Part shown: positions 48,330-57,761 of the stretch, one piece after another
Layout of the letters: each line of letters opens with the position of its first letter
How positions within the stretch are numbered: position 1 is the stretch's first letter
Assembly (NCBI GenBank): GCA_045114775.1
Contig: JBGULC010000013.1
Location: 1 to 64,000, forward strand
From: UBA3792 sp045114775
Lineage (GTDB): Bacteria; Bacillota; Clostridia; Christensenellales; CAG-138
Direction of reading: 5' to 3'
DNA: 64,000 nucleotides
Program-made: the position numbers and the translations under genes
The notes under the pieces: model-generated
Told to the model about the DNA's origin: nothing
Databases searched by the model: none
The model's input: the letters and a program-made list of their open reading frames with translations, nothing else

Positions 48330-49841
48330 TCAATAACCAAGCTTCGGATTCACGATGCTGCCGTCCACGGCGTTGATCACCAGCGCGCGGTATTGCCCGT
48401 CAAGATCCCGTCCGTACTCGTAATCGCCTGAGGCGAGGGTATGGTCGAACAGCAGCAGCCAGCAGGGCATCTCATAATACCCGTCGTCGTTGCGGATCCG
48501 AAGCGTGCAGATCGTCAGGATCGCCTTGAAAACCGTGAAGCTCGCTTCGTAGTTTTCGCCCGGGCCGTAGCCCGTAAAGCCGAATTTCAGGCCGTTTTTC
48601 GCGCGCTCGGCAAGCTCGTCGAACGGCAGCAGCTCAACGTTCTCGTTGACGACACGTACGATCTTTTTCGGTCCACCGTACAGAAAATCTGCGACGCCGT
48701 CCTCCGTGATGAAAACACGGATCTCCTCCTTCGGGATCGCTGCGTTCGCCTCATACGCGTCGCCCTCGGCATACTTGATCCGGCCGTCCGCTTTTGCGGC
48801 GGGTTCCAGAGGATAGCCGCCGTAATTGCGCGCAAGCGTGAAAACCCAGCCGCTCGCCGCGGAAGTGCGTCCGTCCATCAGGTTCGCGCCCTGCGCGGTA
48901 ACGACCGTAAACTCTTCGGCGCCGATCTTTTCCAGAACCTCCGAAAGCGTTTTCTCCGCCGCTTCGCGCGAAAGCGTGACCGACTTCCAGCTGTTCACGT
49001 CGAATTCCGCCTCGCTCGGAAACTGCAGGCAGTTCTCATACTTCGTCTGCGTGAAGATGTTCCCGCCGCCGAGGCTGAACGCGATCGTCCGGTCCGAAAC
49101 GACGACGGTCGCCGTCTTTCCGTTCTCCAGCTCGTAGACCGCGCGCAGCAGGCTCGGATCGAATTCCGAGACCGGCTGTTCCTCGTCGCGCTCAGGCGCA
49201 AGGCGAAGCTGCTCCTGATACTCGCTGAGCACGATCGAGATCTCCTCGTCCGTCAGCTCCTCGCCGGAGGGACGTTCGTTTTCCGGGCTGCCCTTCGCGC
49301 GCCATTCCTGCCAAATCGCGGCCTGCTCGTTGAAATTCTCGATCTGTGCCGCAACCTTTTCCTTGGTTTCGGCGCCGGAAAGCCGCTTCACCGGCTTCGG
49401 CAGAAGCGCGTTCAGGATGGAAAGCGCTTCCTCCTTTGCAAAGTTCCGCTCCTTCGTGCGGTAAACCGGATAGACGCCGTCGGCGCGCGTTACGATCTGC
49501 GCGTCGATCGTGATGTTCAGCTTGTCGGTGACGGAGACCGAATCGTTCCAGTGCGCCGGGAACGTCTGCCGCATGACCGGCTGTTCCGACGCTGCCGGTT
49601 CGCCTGCCTGCGGCTTTCCCGTCTCCTCCGGTGCGGGAGCGGAAGCCGCTCCGGGGCCCAGATTCGTCGTGGGTTCGGACGCTTCGGCTCGGATCGTGTC
49701 CTCAGGGATCGGCAGCGGCGCCGCGTTGAGCTTCTGCTCCAGAAGATCGTCCTGCTTGTTGACGACATACTCCTGCTCCGGCGTCGGAACGCAGGCTGCA
49801 AGCAGCGCAAGCGCAAGCAACAGCACAAACAAACGTTTCAT
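48330..49841 (-). CDS. paralogous lipoprotein 4 of the ABC locus
   Basis: A 503-residue lipoprotein (signal to LLAAC, then CVPTPEQEYVVNKQDDLLEQ). It shares with three other genes here the Cys-x-PTPE-E start, an ENVELLPFDEL-like segment about 90 residues before the end, and the terminal INAVDGSIV...GY. The body is largely beta and alpha of unknown fold; the ending resembles PepSY-type lids. It may belong to an uncharacterised clostridial family such as DUF6034, which I could not check. Start at 49841 follows AGGAG. It is separated from the ABC ATPase gene by a repeat-rich gap. Confidence 0.78.
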   Translation of the reverse strand: MKRLFVLLLALALLAACVPTPEQEYVVNKQDDLLEQKLNAAPLPIPEDTIRAEASEPTTNLGPGAASAPAPEETGKPQAGEPAASEQPVMRQTFPAHWNDSVSVTDKLNITIDAQIVTRADGVYPVYRTKERNFAKEEALSILNALLPKPVKRLSGAETKEKVAAQIENFNEQAAIWQEWRAKGSPENERPSGEELTDEEISIVLSEYQEQLRLAPERDEEQPVSEFDPSLLRAVYELENGKTATVVVSDRTIAFSLGGGNIFTQTKYENCLQFPSEAEFDVNSWKSVTLSREAAEKTLSEVLEKIGAEEFTVVTAQGANLMDGRTSAASGWVFTLARNYGGYPLEPAAKADGRIKYAEGDAYEANAAIPKEEIRVFITEDGVADFLYGGPKKIVRVVNENVELLPFDELAERAKNGLKFGFTGYGPGENYEASFTVFKAILTICTLRIRNDDGYYEMPCWLLLFDHTLASGDYEYGRDLDGQYRALVINAVDGSIVNPKLGY

Positions 49842-50387
49842 AAATCTCCTTTCTGCGGGAGGCCGGGGTCGGTCTCCCCCACATGGTGTATCTCCGTAGG
49901 GACGACCATCGGTCGTCCGTTGTTTCGAGGATTGCGGCGGACGGGCACTGCCCGTCCCTACCGGCATACAGATTCAAGGTCCGGGCGCCATACAAATCCG
50001 TCAAATCCGGCGGCGTAAGAGGTTGAGCTTGTGCCGGTGAAGATCTCTCCCTCCGCCTCGCTTCGCTCGGCACCTCCCTCGTCAGAGGGAGGTCGGATTA
50101 TACGCCCTTTGTCCGCCGGATAACGAACAGCGTCGCCGTTCGGCACGCAAGCGTGTAACGCAAGTATCACACAGATCCGGCAGCGTATGTGCGACACCTC
50201 ATCCGCCTTCGCTCACGCTACGGCACCTTCCCCTCAAGGGGAAGGCTTTTCGGAAGGTGATCCGTCAGATCCGGCGACATGCGCGGCGGATCTGACACCT
50301 TGCGGCGCAGACCGCCCGAAAATCCCCAGGATTTTAGGTCTGCACCGTGAATCTCGCCGAAATCCTGATTTCGGTGAAAGCGCAGCG
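49842..50387. repeat. 546-bp intergenic field of palindromic repeats
   Basis: No gene is seen. Palindromes: 49896-49961 (outer arms GTAGGGACG/CGTCCCTAC, inner hairpins at 49902 and 49939), 50046-50095 (relative of 304-430 and 494-593), 50226-50245 (CCTTCCCC/TCAA/GGGGAAGG), 50264-50296 (GTCAGATCCG/CGGATCTGAC), 50307-50343 (GCAGACC ... GGTCTGC enclosing AAAATCC/CCA/GGATTTT) and 50357-50374 (CCGAAATC/CT/GATTTCGG). The last may end the ABC operon. It splits the lipoprotein/ABC cluster into two parts. Confidence 0.7.
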
Positions 50388-51026
50388 TCATAGCATTGTC
50401 ATCACGCCCGCGTCCATCTCACAGACCGTGTCGCAGAGGACCTCGATGTCGGCGATGTTGTGGCTTGCAAGCAAAATCGTCCGTCCGTCGGTGGCGAGCG
50501 ATTTGAACAGCTCGCGCATTTCGGCGACACCGTTCTTATCGAGACCGTTCATCGGCTCGTCAAGGATCATCAAGGATGGATCCTCCATGATCGCCTGTGC
50601 GATGCCGAGGCGCTGCCGCATACCGAGACTGTACTTTCCGACGGGTTTAGAGCTCATCGGGTCGAGCCCCACGCGGCGAATCGTGTCGGCGATCTGCTTC
50701 AGATTGATTTTCCGTTTCAGCGACGCAAGGATTTCAAGATTCTTGAGCCCCGAAAGCTGAGGGAGAAAGCCCGGCGTTTCGATGATCAGCCCGATGTCCT
50801 CCGGAAAGTCGACGTCCTTGCCGATCTGCTTGCCGTTCACCAGCACCTTGCCGCTTGTCGGCTGCAGAAACCCGCAGATGCACTTGAACATGACGGTTTT
50901 GCCGGAGCCGTTGTTGCCGACGACGCCGTGGATCTTGCCCGCCTCAAAGTTGCGGTTGATGCCCTTCAGCACCGTGTCCTGCCCGAACACCTTGATAAGA
51001 TCGTGTACTTCGATTGCGTTTGTCAT
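50388..51026 (-). CDS. ABC transporter ATP-binding protein
   Basis: The 212-residue ATPase has Walker A GNNGSGKT (about 36-43), a Q-loop region, the signature as SLGMRQR, Walker B LMILDEP and the switch His in ASHN. It is short, as in ABC-2 (bacitracin/lantibiotic-type) exporters with separate permease. It starts 12 bases after the lipoprotein 3 stop and is last in the five-gene operon. It should power the fused permease encoded at 54005. Confidence 0.92.
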   Translation of the reverse strand: MTNAIEVHDLIKVFGQDTVLKGINRNFEAGKIHGVVGNNGSGKTVMFKCICGFLQPTSGKVLVNGKQIGKDVDFPEDIGLIIETPGFLPQLSGLKNLEILASLKRKINLKQIADTIRRVGLDPMSSKPVGKYSLGMRQRLGIAQAIMEDPSLMILDEPMNGLDKNGVAEMRELFKSLATDGRTILLASHNIADIEVLCDTVCEMDAGVMTML

Positions 51027-51038
51027 AACCGTTTCACC

Positions 51039-52505
51039 TCAATAGCCCTTTCTCCAGTCGATGATGCTGCCGTCGATCGCGTTGATGACGCAGATCGGAC
51101 TAAGTTCCCGATGATCGCCGTCCGCGCTATCATAGGTTCCGCAGAGAATCCACGCGGGGATCATCAGCCCCGTTTCCATACTGTTTTGTTCGCGGATGCG
51201 GAACAGTCCGAGCTTGACGCCCGTGATCTGAACTGTCGCGCCTTTTCCGTAAAGCTGTCGGTTCATCTGTTGCTCAAACAGCCGCATGATTTCTTCAAAG
51301 GAAAGCAGCGGCGTCGATTCCGTGATCGTTTCCGTGATTTTCGAAGCGCCGTACCATGCAAGGGACAGCGGCTTGCCGTCTGCAGAAACCGCCGCGATCA
51401 CGCTTTCGTAATACCATTCGGGCGCATACTGCAATTCCGCTTCCTCCCTGTCCGAATGAACTCCGTAAAGGTTGATATACGGCGCCTCCGAACCGTCATA
51501 CACCGGCGTCAGACGAATCAGGTATCCATATGTGCCGACGACGCCCGCACCGTCGCCGTCGGTATCGGCGTTGTTGCTCCAGTATACGTCGTCGATGCCA
51601 AGCGTGACCAGCCCGTCAAAATACGCCAAAGCCGCATCTGCCGCTGCCCGCGGCGTGACCGATGCGCCGTCGTGCACGACGTCATAGTCTTCCGGTTCGA
51701 TCCGCTCCACGCCGGGCTTGCTTGTGATATTGAAACCGGACGCAGTCACGTTCTTGCTTCGGTCGCTCTGCGGTTCGGTGTATTCGATCGCGCGTCCCCG
51801 GTCGTCCCGGAACACGAAAACGTTCGGTTGAAACGCAATGTTCGTCCTGCCCTCGGACTCCGTTACAATGATCGTAAAGGTCGTTTCCCCGGTCGGCGCG
51901 GCACCGTCCCATTTTTGGAACGGCATCGGCGCGTCATCCGCCGGGATGTTGCGATAGTATTCCTGCCAGTAGGCGAGCTGTTCCCTGCGGTATGAAATGA
52001 ACGCATCGTAATCTTCTTTTGTCGCCCCGGAGAACGCATAGTCCTTCCGGTATTCCTCAAAGGTCGGCTCTTCCAGCAATCCGCGAATCATATCTTCGAC
52101 GCTTTTACGGCTCAGCACATCCTGATAGATATACAGATCATCGGTTCCCAAAAACCTTGCGGCAAGCGTCAGACGCTCCGCGTCGGTCAGACTGCGGCGT
52201 TCGACGCGCAGCATCGGAAACACGCTGTCCGTTAGAATGCGGATCAGTACGTCGCCTTCGATTCTCGCCCCGTCGTTTGTCACAAAATCGCATTGAAACC
52301 GTTCCGGCATCAGCGCTTTCGCCGGCTCCGGCGTCGGTATTGCTTCGCCCTGCTGCTCCGGTTTCTGTTCGTCTCTCTGTTCTTCCTTGATAACCGTATC
52401 GATCAGCACATTGGTATTCTTTTGCTTGACCGCGTCCTCCTCCGGCGTGGGCTGGCAGGCAAGAAGCAGCGCAAGCGATAAGCAAAGAATTATGATTCGT
52501 TTCAT
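51039..52505 (-). CDS. paralogous lipoprotein 3 of the ABC locus
   Basis: The 488-residue lipoprotein starts MKRIIILCLSLALLLACQPT (lipobox LLAC) and ends VINAIDGSIIDWRKGY. It has TPLLSFEEIMRLFEQQ in place of the shared LLPF segment. It is the most divergent of the four at its N-terminus (KQKNTNVLIDTV rather than VVNKxDDxxEQKL). Start 52505 is set by the signal peptide; the preceding in-frame stretch is upstream coding sequence of lipoprotein 2. The role is unknown; it is presumably outer-face partner of the ABC exporter. Confidence 0.78.
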   Translation of the reverse strand: MKRIIILCLSLALLLACQPTPEEDAVKQKNTNVLIDTVIKEEQRDEQKPEQQGEAIPTPEPAKALMPERFQCDFVTNDGARIEGDVLIRILTDSVFPMLRVERRSLTDAERLTLAARFLGTDDLYIYQDVLSRKSVEDMIRGLLEEPTFEEYRKDYAFSGATKEDYDAFISYRREQLAYWQEYYRNIPADDAPMPFQKWDGAAPTGETTFTIIVTESEGRTNIAFQPNVFVFRDDRGRAIEYTEPQSDRSKNVTASGFNITSKPGVERIEPEDYDVVHDGASVTPRAAADAALAYFDGLVTLGIDDVYWSNNADTDGDGAGVVGTYGYLIRLTPVYDGSEAPYINLYGVHSDREEAELQYAPEWYYESVIAAVSADGKPLSLAWYGASKITETITESTPLLSFEEIMRLFEQQMNRQLYGKGATVQITGVKLGLFRIREQNSMETGLMIPAWILCGTYDSADGDHRELSPICVINAIDGSIIDWRKGY

Positions 52506-52516
52506 CTTTTTTCCTC

Positions 52517-53989
52517 TCAATACCCATAATCCGGGCGCACGATCGAGCCGTCGACCGCGTTGATGACCAGCACGTCGTGCCCCGTGTTCGGATCGTTCAG
52601 TTCCTGATTTCGCGTCGATTTGAGGTATTCCCAGCTGGCTTCGCCGTTCAACGGAAAGCACCAGTCGTAGGAGACGATCCAGCAGGGCATCTCATAGAAA
52701 TCCGAGGAGTCCTTCACGCGCAGGGTGAATGTCGAAAGCATGACGTCATAGATCTCAAGCTCCAACCGCGGCCAATTTTCTTCGTAATCCTGCGTACACT
52801 GCTGGATCATTTCATAGGGGAAGCACGTGATAAGCGCATTTGCGATCCGTTCCTTGATCTCGTCGAAGGGAAGCAGCTCCACATTCGCGTTGACCAGTCC
52901 CGATACATCCTTCGGACCGTCATATCGGATCATCTGCAAGCCATCCTTTGTGACGAACATCAAGAGCTTTTCCGGCGGGATGACTTTGTTGAACATATAG
53001 CCGTCGCCGCTGCCGTATTCGAGATCCTGTGTCGCCTCCACATGGCTTGCAAGCTGCGGATAGCCATCAAAGTCGCGTTTGAGCCCGAAGCACCAGCCGC
53101 CCGCGATTGCTGCGTCCGGGTGTTTGCTTTCAAACAGCGTTGCTTCGTAGCTACCCGTGATCGAAAAGCCCGCAAAGCCGAGCCGTTCCGCTTCCGAAAG
53201 ACAGATGTTCTTTGCGTCCTCGTAAGAGATTTCGGGCTCCATCCATTCTGCGTATCTGCCTTCTTTCCATTTGAGGTCCTCCTGATAGTTATACACGGAG
53301 TAGAGATTGGGAAAGTCACGACAGCCCTTTGTGATGACATAGAAGCCCTTTTCGAAACAGATGCTTGCATCCCCGCCGGAAGCAAGCGTAAACGCCAAGG
53401 TTTTGTTCTCCTGCAGCCCGGAATAATCGTTGACCGCCTGCGAGGTCAAACTGTCCGGCGCGTTTTGGATCCACTTCTTGTACCGGTTCATCTGTTCCTC
53501 GATCTCCTCCGGCGTCCATTCGTACTCGTCCACATTGGTCCAGTCATCCGGTTTGCCCGCGGCGACCCATTCGTCATAGCGTGCACGCTCGTCTAAAAAG
53601 TGCTGCAGCTGCCGTTCATAGTCCTTCTTGGTCATCAGCGATTCCGAGGACGACGTCGGCTTATCCAGAAACTTGACCGCAATGTTTGCGACGGTATCCG
53701 CTGTGATCTCAGTTTCACGCGTGCGGTAAACAGGATAGAGTCCATCCGCTTTGGTTCGGACGTCGGCGTGCGCGCGAACGACAAGGTGCTCGCTTTCTTT
53801 CAGAGGTTCTTCGTCCCAGCGATCGGGGAAGGATTGCCGTCCGACGCCTTTTTGGGCGTCGCCCTGCGGCTCGTTCAGCTTTTGCTCCACGGTGTCGTCG
53901 CCCTTGTTGACGACAAACTCCTGCTCCGGCGTGGGTTGACAGGCTGCAAGCAATGCAAGGATCAGACAGACAATGATAATACGTTTCAT
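52517..53989 (-). CDS. paralogous lipoprotein 2 of the ABC locus
   Basis: A 490-residue lipoprotein with lipobox LLAAC at about 13-17, PTPEQEFVVNKGDDTVEQKL next to it, ANVELLPFDEIKERI in the C-terminal quarter and VLVINAVDGSIVRPDYGY at the end. It is closest to lipoprotein 4 in the N-terminal signature. It lies between the permease and lipoprotein 3, with gaps of 11-15 bases on each side, so all are in one transcript. Confidence 0.78.
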   Translation of the reverse strand: MKRIIIVCLILALLAACQPTPEQEFVVNKGDDTVEQKLNEPQGDAQKGVGRQSFPDRWDEEPLKESEHLVVRAHADVRTKADGLYPVYRTRETEITADTVANIAVKFLDKPTSSSESLMTKKDYERQLQHFLDERARYDEWVAAGKPDDWTNVDEYEWTPEEIEEQMNRYKKWIQNAPDSLTSQAVNDYSGLQENKTLAFTLASGGDASICFEKGFYVITKGCRDFPNLYSVYNYQEDLKWKEGRYAEWMEPEISYEDAKNICLSEAERLGFAGFSITGSYEATLFESKHPDAAIAGGWCFGLKRDFDGYPQLASHVEATQDLEYGSGDGYMFNKVIPPEKLLMFVTKDGLQMIRYDGPKDVSGLVNANVELLPFDEIKERIANALITCFPYEMIQQCTQDYEENWPRLELEIYDVMLSTFTLRVKDSSDFYEMPCWIVSYDWCFPLNGEASWEYLKSTRNQELNDPNTGHDVLVINAVDGSIVRPDYGY

Positions 53990-54004
53990 AGCGTTCTCCT
54001 TCCT

Positions 54005-55765
54005 TTACGATTGTTCGGTTCCGAGGAACATGAAGTTATACTTGCGGATGGCAAGCAGGATGCCGATCATCAGCAAAACGATCATTCCGGCAAAGATCGC
54101 ATACGTCTGCCAGAGCCGCGGCAGAAGGTCGTAGCCGAAGTTGTGCATGTGATACGTCGCCTGATTCAAGGGGCTCAGCCAGCCCACAGCAACGTTTGCC
54201 TTGTACATCAGCTCGTCCGGCAGATTGAACATCTGCTTGATGAGTTCCGGGTTCAGGAGCAGTCCGTACAGCGAGAAGGCAAATGCCGCGACCACGCCCG
54301 CGCTCTTACCGCGGAGGAGCTTCATGAAGAGCATAAGCAGCGCGAGCACGAGCGTGTACAGCAGCATCAGGAGGAAAATCGTCGCAGCGCATTGGTACGG
54401 ACGTGACATCTCGAGTGTTTTGACGAGCGCCGGCAGCGCAACCGCCTTGCCCGCGCCGGAATAGCCGAGGATTGCCGCCGTTTCCGACCACATATTGCCG
54501 ATAAAGCTGTTCTGCATGCAGATCAGCGTCGTCGCAATCAGAATGAAAACCATATAGATGAGCGTCGCAAGTATCAGGTACAAAAGCTGTCCCCATGCCC
54601 ATGTCGACCGCTTCATACGGACGAGATAATACGGTACGCCCGCGCCGAGGAACGGAATGTCCGCAAAGAGCAGAACGAGCAGCAGCGATATGAGCAGCAC
54701 GGAGTTCGCGTCGCCGAAGGTCCAGACGAACGGCTCGAACGCCTGCATGGCTGTGCCCATGTCGTAGGCGAAGCTCGCCGCCTTATCCGAAAGCAGGAAG
54801 CACAAAATGAACGCAAGTGCAAACGTCAGAATGATGCGGACGTTGCCGCGCCACATGCGGAAGTTGTACCGCACAACCGCCCACACCTGCGACAGCGTAT
54901 AAAGAACGGGATTCTGCTGTTTCACCGCTTTCGGCTTTGCTTGTGCAATGCGCTTTTCAAGCAGCTTTTGCGAGAAGTTCTGCGCCCCGTAATGGTGCTT
55001 CTGCCGCTTGTCGTCGCGAAGTTCGGTCTGCACGGTCATATAAAAGACAAGCTGCAGGATCAATGTAAGCATCAAAAGCGTCAGCGCCGCGCTCTTGCCC
55101 TCGAGCGGCCACGCGCCCTGCATGGTCAGATAGTTTTTCGGGTTCAGCATGAACGTCGTGCGGAAGTAGCGCTCCTGCAGGATGATCAAAACATAGTAGA
55201 AGATAAACGGCGCGGCATACGCAAGGTACACGTTCTGCGTCAGCGACGAGCAAAGAAGCCCGACGCTTGCCCACATGGCGCCGGAGAGGAAGAACAAAAA
55301 GCAGCGCAGAACGATGTCCGGAATCTTCGATTCGACCGCCCATTCGCCGTACGCTTCCATCGGGGAGAACACGAGCATGAAGACGCCGAGCGCGGTCAAG
55401 ATTCCGAGCACGAGCGCCAGCCCGCCCGAGACCGCCGCGCCGATGCCCTTGCCGAGGATGTAGCGCGTCACGCTGGTGCGCGTCAGGTATGGCTTCAGAT
55501 ACCCGGACTTCACGTCGTCGGTGAACGCGGTCGTGTAGGGGATCGCGGCAAGGATCGGAACGGCGAACAGGATGATATCGCTTGAGAGCGCATTCAGCAA
55601 AAGCTCACGGTGATAGCCGTAGAGTACATAGCCGTCCTCCATGCGGAACACGGAAAGCGCATCCGAGAACGCGCCGATACATAGGCACAATACCATGCCG
55701 CCGTACGCGATCAGAAACGATCGCCCGAATATTGCTCTTCTGATGTCTCCCCAGATTTGTCTCAT
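54005..55765 (-). CDS. ABC-2 type permease, two halves fused
   Basis: The 586-residue membrane protein has about twelve hydrophobic segments in two sets of six, joined by a basic cytoplasmic linker (about 265-310, KRQKHHYGAQNFSQKLLEKRI). Each half looks like an ABC-2 permease (first half opens IRRAIFGRSFLIAYGGMVL, second VRYNFRMWRGNVRIILTFAL). A tandem fusion gives a complete transmembrane pair for the single ATPase. The six-residue upstream extension is less likely than ATG 55765. It sits between lipoproteins 1 and 2. Confidence 0.85.
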   Translation of the reverse strand: MRQIWGDIRRAIFGRSFLIAYGGMVLCLCIGAFSDALSVFRMEDGYVLYGYHRELLLNALSSDIILFAVPILAAIPYTTAFTDDVKSGYLKPYLTRTSVTRYILGKGIGAAVSGGLALVLGILTALGVFMLVFSPMEAYGEWAVESKIPDIVLRCFLFFLSGAMWASVGLLCSSLTQNVYLAYAAPFIFYYVLIILQERYFRTTFMLNPKNYLTMQGAWPLEGKSAALTLLMLTLILQLVFYMTVQTELRDDKRQKHHYGAQNFSQKLLEKRIAQAKPKAVKQQNPVLYTLSQVWAVVRYNFRMWRGNVRIILTFALAFILCFLLSDKAASFAYDMGTAMQAFEPFVWTFGDANSVLLISLLLVLLFADIPFLGAGVPYYLVRMKRSTWAWGQLLYLILATLIYMVFILIATTLICMQNSFIGNMWSETAAILGYSGAGKAVALPALVKTLEMSRPYQCAATIFLLMLLYTLVLALLMLFMKLLRGKSAGVVAAFAFSLYGLLLNPELIKQMFNLPDELMYKANVAVGWLSPLNQATYHMHNFGYDLLPRLWQTYAIFAGMIVLLMIGILLAIRKYNFMFLGTEQS

Positions 55766-55812
55766 ACTGTTTCCTTTCACCAAGATGCCAAACGCATCCT
55801 ATCTTTCGGGTC

Positions 55813-57219
55813 TCAATAGCCGAGATACCGGTCGATGACGCTGCCGTCAACGGCGTTGATCGTCAGGATGGACATACGCTCGAAAAAGGCCTGGCTGATC
55901 GCTTTCTCGCCGGGCGTCGCATCCCAGTCGTAAACCACGTAGCCGATGAAATCCCATACGGGAACCAGCCGGTATTCGTCGGAATTCGGCACCTGCACCC
56001 GCATATAGGAGAACTGAATGCTCGTGACCCTGTACGTCAAATCATATCCCTCATCGAGATAAACGCTCATGAACACCTGCCGCTTGAAGATCTCCATGAT
56101 CCGCTCGAACGGCAGCAGCGGCACGTTCTCGTTTTCCACCTGTGTGACCGTAAAGGGACTTCTCCACTGCAGCTGAACCACTTCGCCGTTGTACAGCGTG
56201 CCGAAGATCTCCTCCTGATCCAGATTGCGGGCAAAGGAAACACCCGCCGCCTGACGCCCGGTGTCGGAGCCGTACATGGTCACGTACGGGTAAACCGGAA
56301 TGCCCTCGTAAACGGGCAGCAGGGAGAAAACCTTATATCCGCTTTCAAACCCGGTCTCGACGCTGTATCGCATCCGGGTCATCTCGTCCGCGTCGTTGAT
56401 GTACTGCGGGATCACGCGGGCGTAGCCCAAACTGTTCGCAAAGTCCGCGGCGTTATTAAGCCATTGCCGTTCTTCTTCGTTCCGTGGACCTCTGGGATGA
56501 TCTATCCAGTCGCCGATGGACGATGGATGATTCCCCGCACTGTAAACAAAGTGACTGCTGCCGACGTTGTGCATGCCGATCCCCTTTTCGCCGCTGCTGA
56601 TGCTGATCGCTTCCTTGGCGTCGTCAAAGGATCCGGTCCACGGCTGACTCGGATGGTCGTTTTCTCCGGTCGCCATTCGATAGCTCTCGGCATAGGCGTC
56701 CAGATGCTGCTGTACTTCGTTCCGGATGGCGTCGTAGTCCGCAGTCGGGCCGTACGGCTTTTGGTCCAACGCATTGAGCCATTTTTGATAGAACGCCAGA
56801 TGGACTTCGGCATATGCCCGTTCGCTGTGTCCGGGGCGAATATAGGGCCCGTCGCCCAATAGAAGCTTCGCGATGCGCTCCGCCGCTTTTTCCGGCTCAT
56901 AGCCGACCTGTCCGCGCAGGACCGGGACCTTTTCCACGTTCGGGACCTCCACCTCGGCGTCCATTTCGATATACAGATGAGCGCCGACGGCGTTCCCGTC
57001 GAAGTTCTCCTGCACCCGTTCCGGCGCATTCAGCGAAAGGCACAGAGTGTTCTGCTCCGATGCTGTGTCGGTCTCATCCGAATAATCCGGAACCGGCGTC
57101 GCCGCAAGCTGCTGCTCGAGTGTGCCTTCGTTTTTATGGATCACGACTTCTTCCTCCGGTGTCGGTACGCAGGCAAGAAGCAGCATTATAAAAGCCATCA
57201 GAACCGCAATCCGTTTCAT
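55813..57219 (-). CDS. paralogous lipoprotein 1 of the ABC locus
   Basis: The 468-residue lipoprotein (lipobox LLLAC, then VPTPEEEVVIHKNEGTLEQQ) heads the operon. ENVPLLPFERIMEIFKRQ and the terminal LTINAVDGSVIDRYLGY match the other three paralogues. A VPVWDFIGYVVYD segment before the end recalls PepSY/YycI-like domains. Start at 57219 is set by the signal peptide, not the longer frame to 57294. It is preceded by 11-bp repeats and a TATAAT box (57321-57374). Confidence 0.8.
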   Translation of the reverse strand: MKRIAVLMAFIMLLLACVPTPEEEVVIHKNEGTLEQQLAATPVPDYSDETDTASEQNTLCLSLNAPERVQENFDGNAVGAHLYIEMDAEVEVPNVEKVPVLRGQVGYEPEKAAERIAKLLLGDGPYIRPGHSERAYAEVHLAFYQKWLNALDQKPYGPTADYDAIRNEVQQHLDAYAESYRMATGENDHPSQPWTGSFDDAKEAISISSGEKGIGMHNVGSSHFVYSAGNHPSSIGDWIDHPRGPRNEEERQWLNNAADFANSLGYARVIPQYINDADEMTRMRYSVETGFESGYKVFSLLPVYEGIPVYPYVTMYGSDTGRQAAGVSFARNLDQEEIFGTLYNGEVVQLQWRSPFTVTQVENENVPLLPFERIMEIFKRQVFMSVYLDEGYDLTYRVTSIQFSYMRVQVPNSDEYRLVPVWDFIGYVVYDWDATPGEKAISQAFFERMSILTINAVDGSVIDRYLGY

Positions 57220-57320
57220 TTCAATTCCTCCATCTGTATCGTATCGGTTTTTGCGCGAAAAGTTGTTGCCGTTTTGTAATCGAATTGTAATCATTCGACC
57301 GTTTTTCCTTTTACAACATC

Positions 57321-57374
57321 ATTATAAAATCGAGATGTCACAGAGTTGTCACAAAGTTGTCACGGAGTTGTAAA
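57321..57374 (-). promoter_or_regulatory. promoter with four 11-bp direct repeats (PhoP/PhoB-like box)
   Basis: TGTCAC, TGTCAC, TGTCAC and TGTAAA start at 57336, 57347, 57358 and 57369, exactly 11 bp apart. Read toward the operon (minus strand) they are TTTACA and three GTGACA units upstream of TATAAT (57326-57321). Eleven-base spaced repeats are the hallmark of OmpR/PhoB-family binding sites (one site per helical turn). Confidence 0.65.
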
Positions 57375-57506
57375 ATCTTGTCGCATTTTTGCGGTTTAAT
57401 CGTTTTTTTGCGATTTTCGTCAAAACAAACAGCCTCTCCGTCATATAAGACGTTCGAACCCGGCCGGATGTAACATGCCGCAGGTGATTTTTCAGCAAAA
57501 CCGAAT

Positions 57507-57544
57507 CCTCCCGGACCGTTCATTCTGTATAACGATCCGGGAGG
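57507..57544. repeat. perfect 9-bp inverted repeat
   Basis: CCTCCCGGA and TCCGGGAGG enclose about 20 nt. There is no T-run. It lies in the 644-base gap 57220-57863, whose other contents are the 11-bp repeats and the promoter at 57733. Confidence 0.5.
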
Positions 57545-57732
57545 CGAAAGGCTGCAGCGTTCGGAAGATTTTTTTGCATTCCCGCGGTGGGGAAGGGGAG
57601 AGATTTCACGGGGAAAACGGAATGTGCGCCCGCGGGGACACAGCTTTTCCGGACGCCTGACGCACGCGCGCCGCCGGATCGTCCGCCGAAAGAACGGAGC
57701 AGTCATTTGGGCGCGGAACCGGCTACTTTTCG

Positions 57733-57761
57733 TTGACAATGACGGCCGGATATGGTAAATT
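57733..57761 (+). promoter_or_regulatory. promoter of the proline-oxidation operon
   Basis: TTGACA (57733-57738) and TAAATT (57756-57761) with a 17-nt spacer. The ~95-nt leader contains TTCCAAA/TGG/TTTGGAA and a GCAT...ATGC hairpin followed by TTTTTT, which could be a weak attenuator. Confidence 0.7.

Noticed and set aside
57440..57480. tRNA-like T-loop (CGTTCGAACCCG)
   Set aside because: No acceptor, anticodon or D-arm could be folded around it on either strand.
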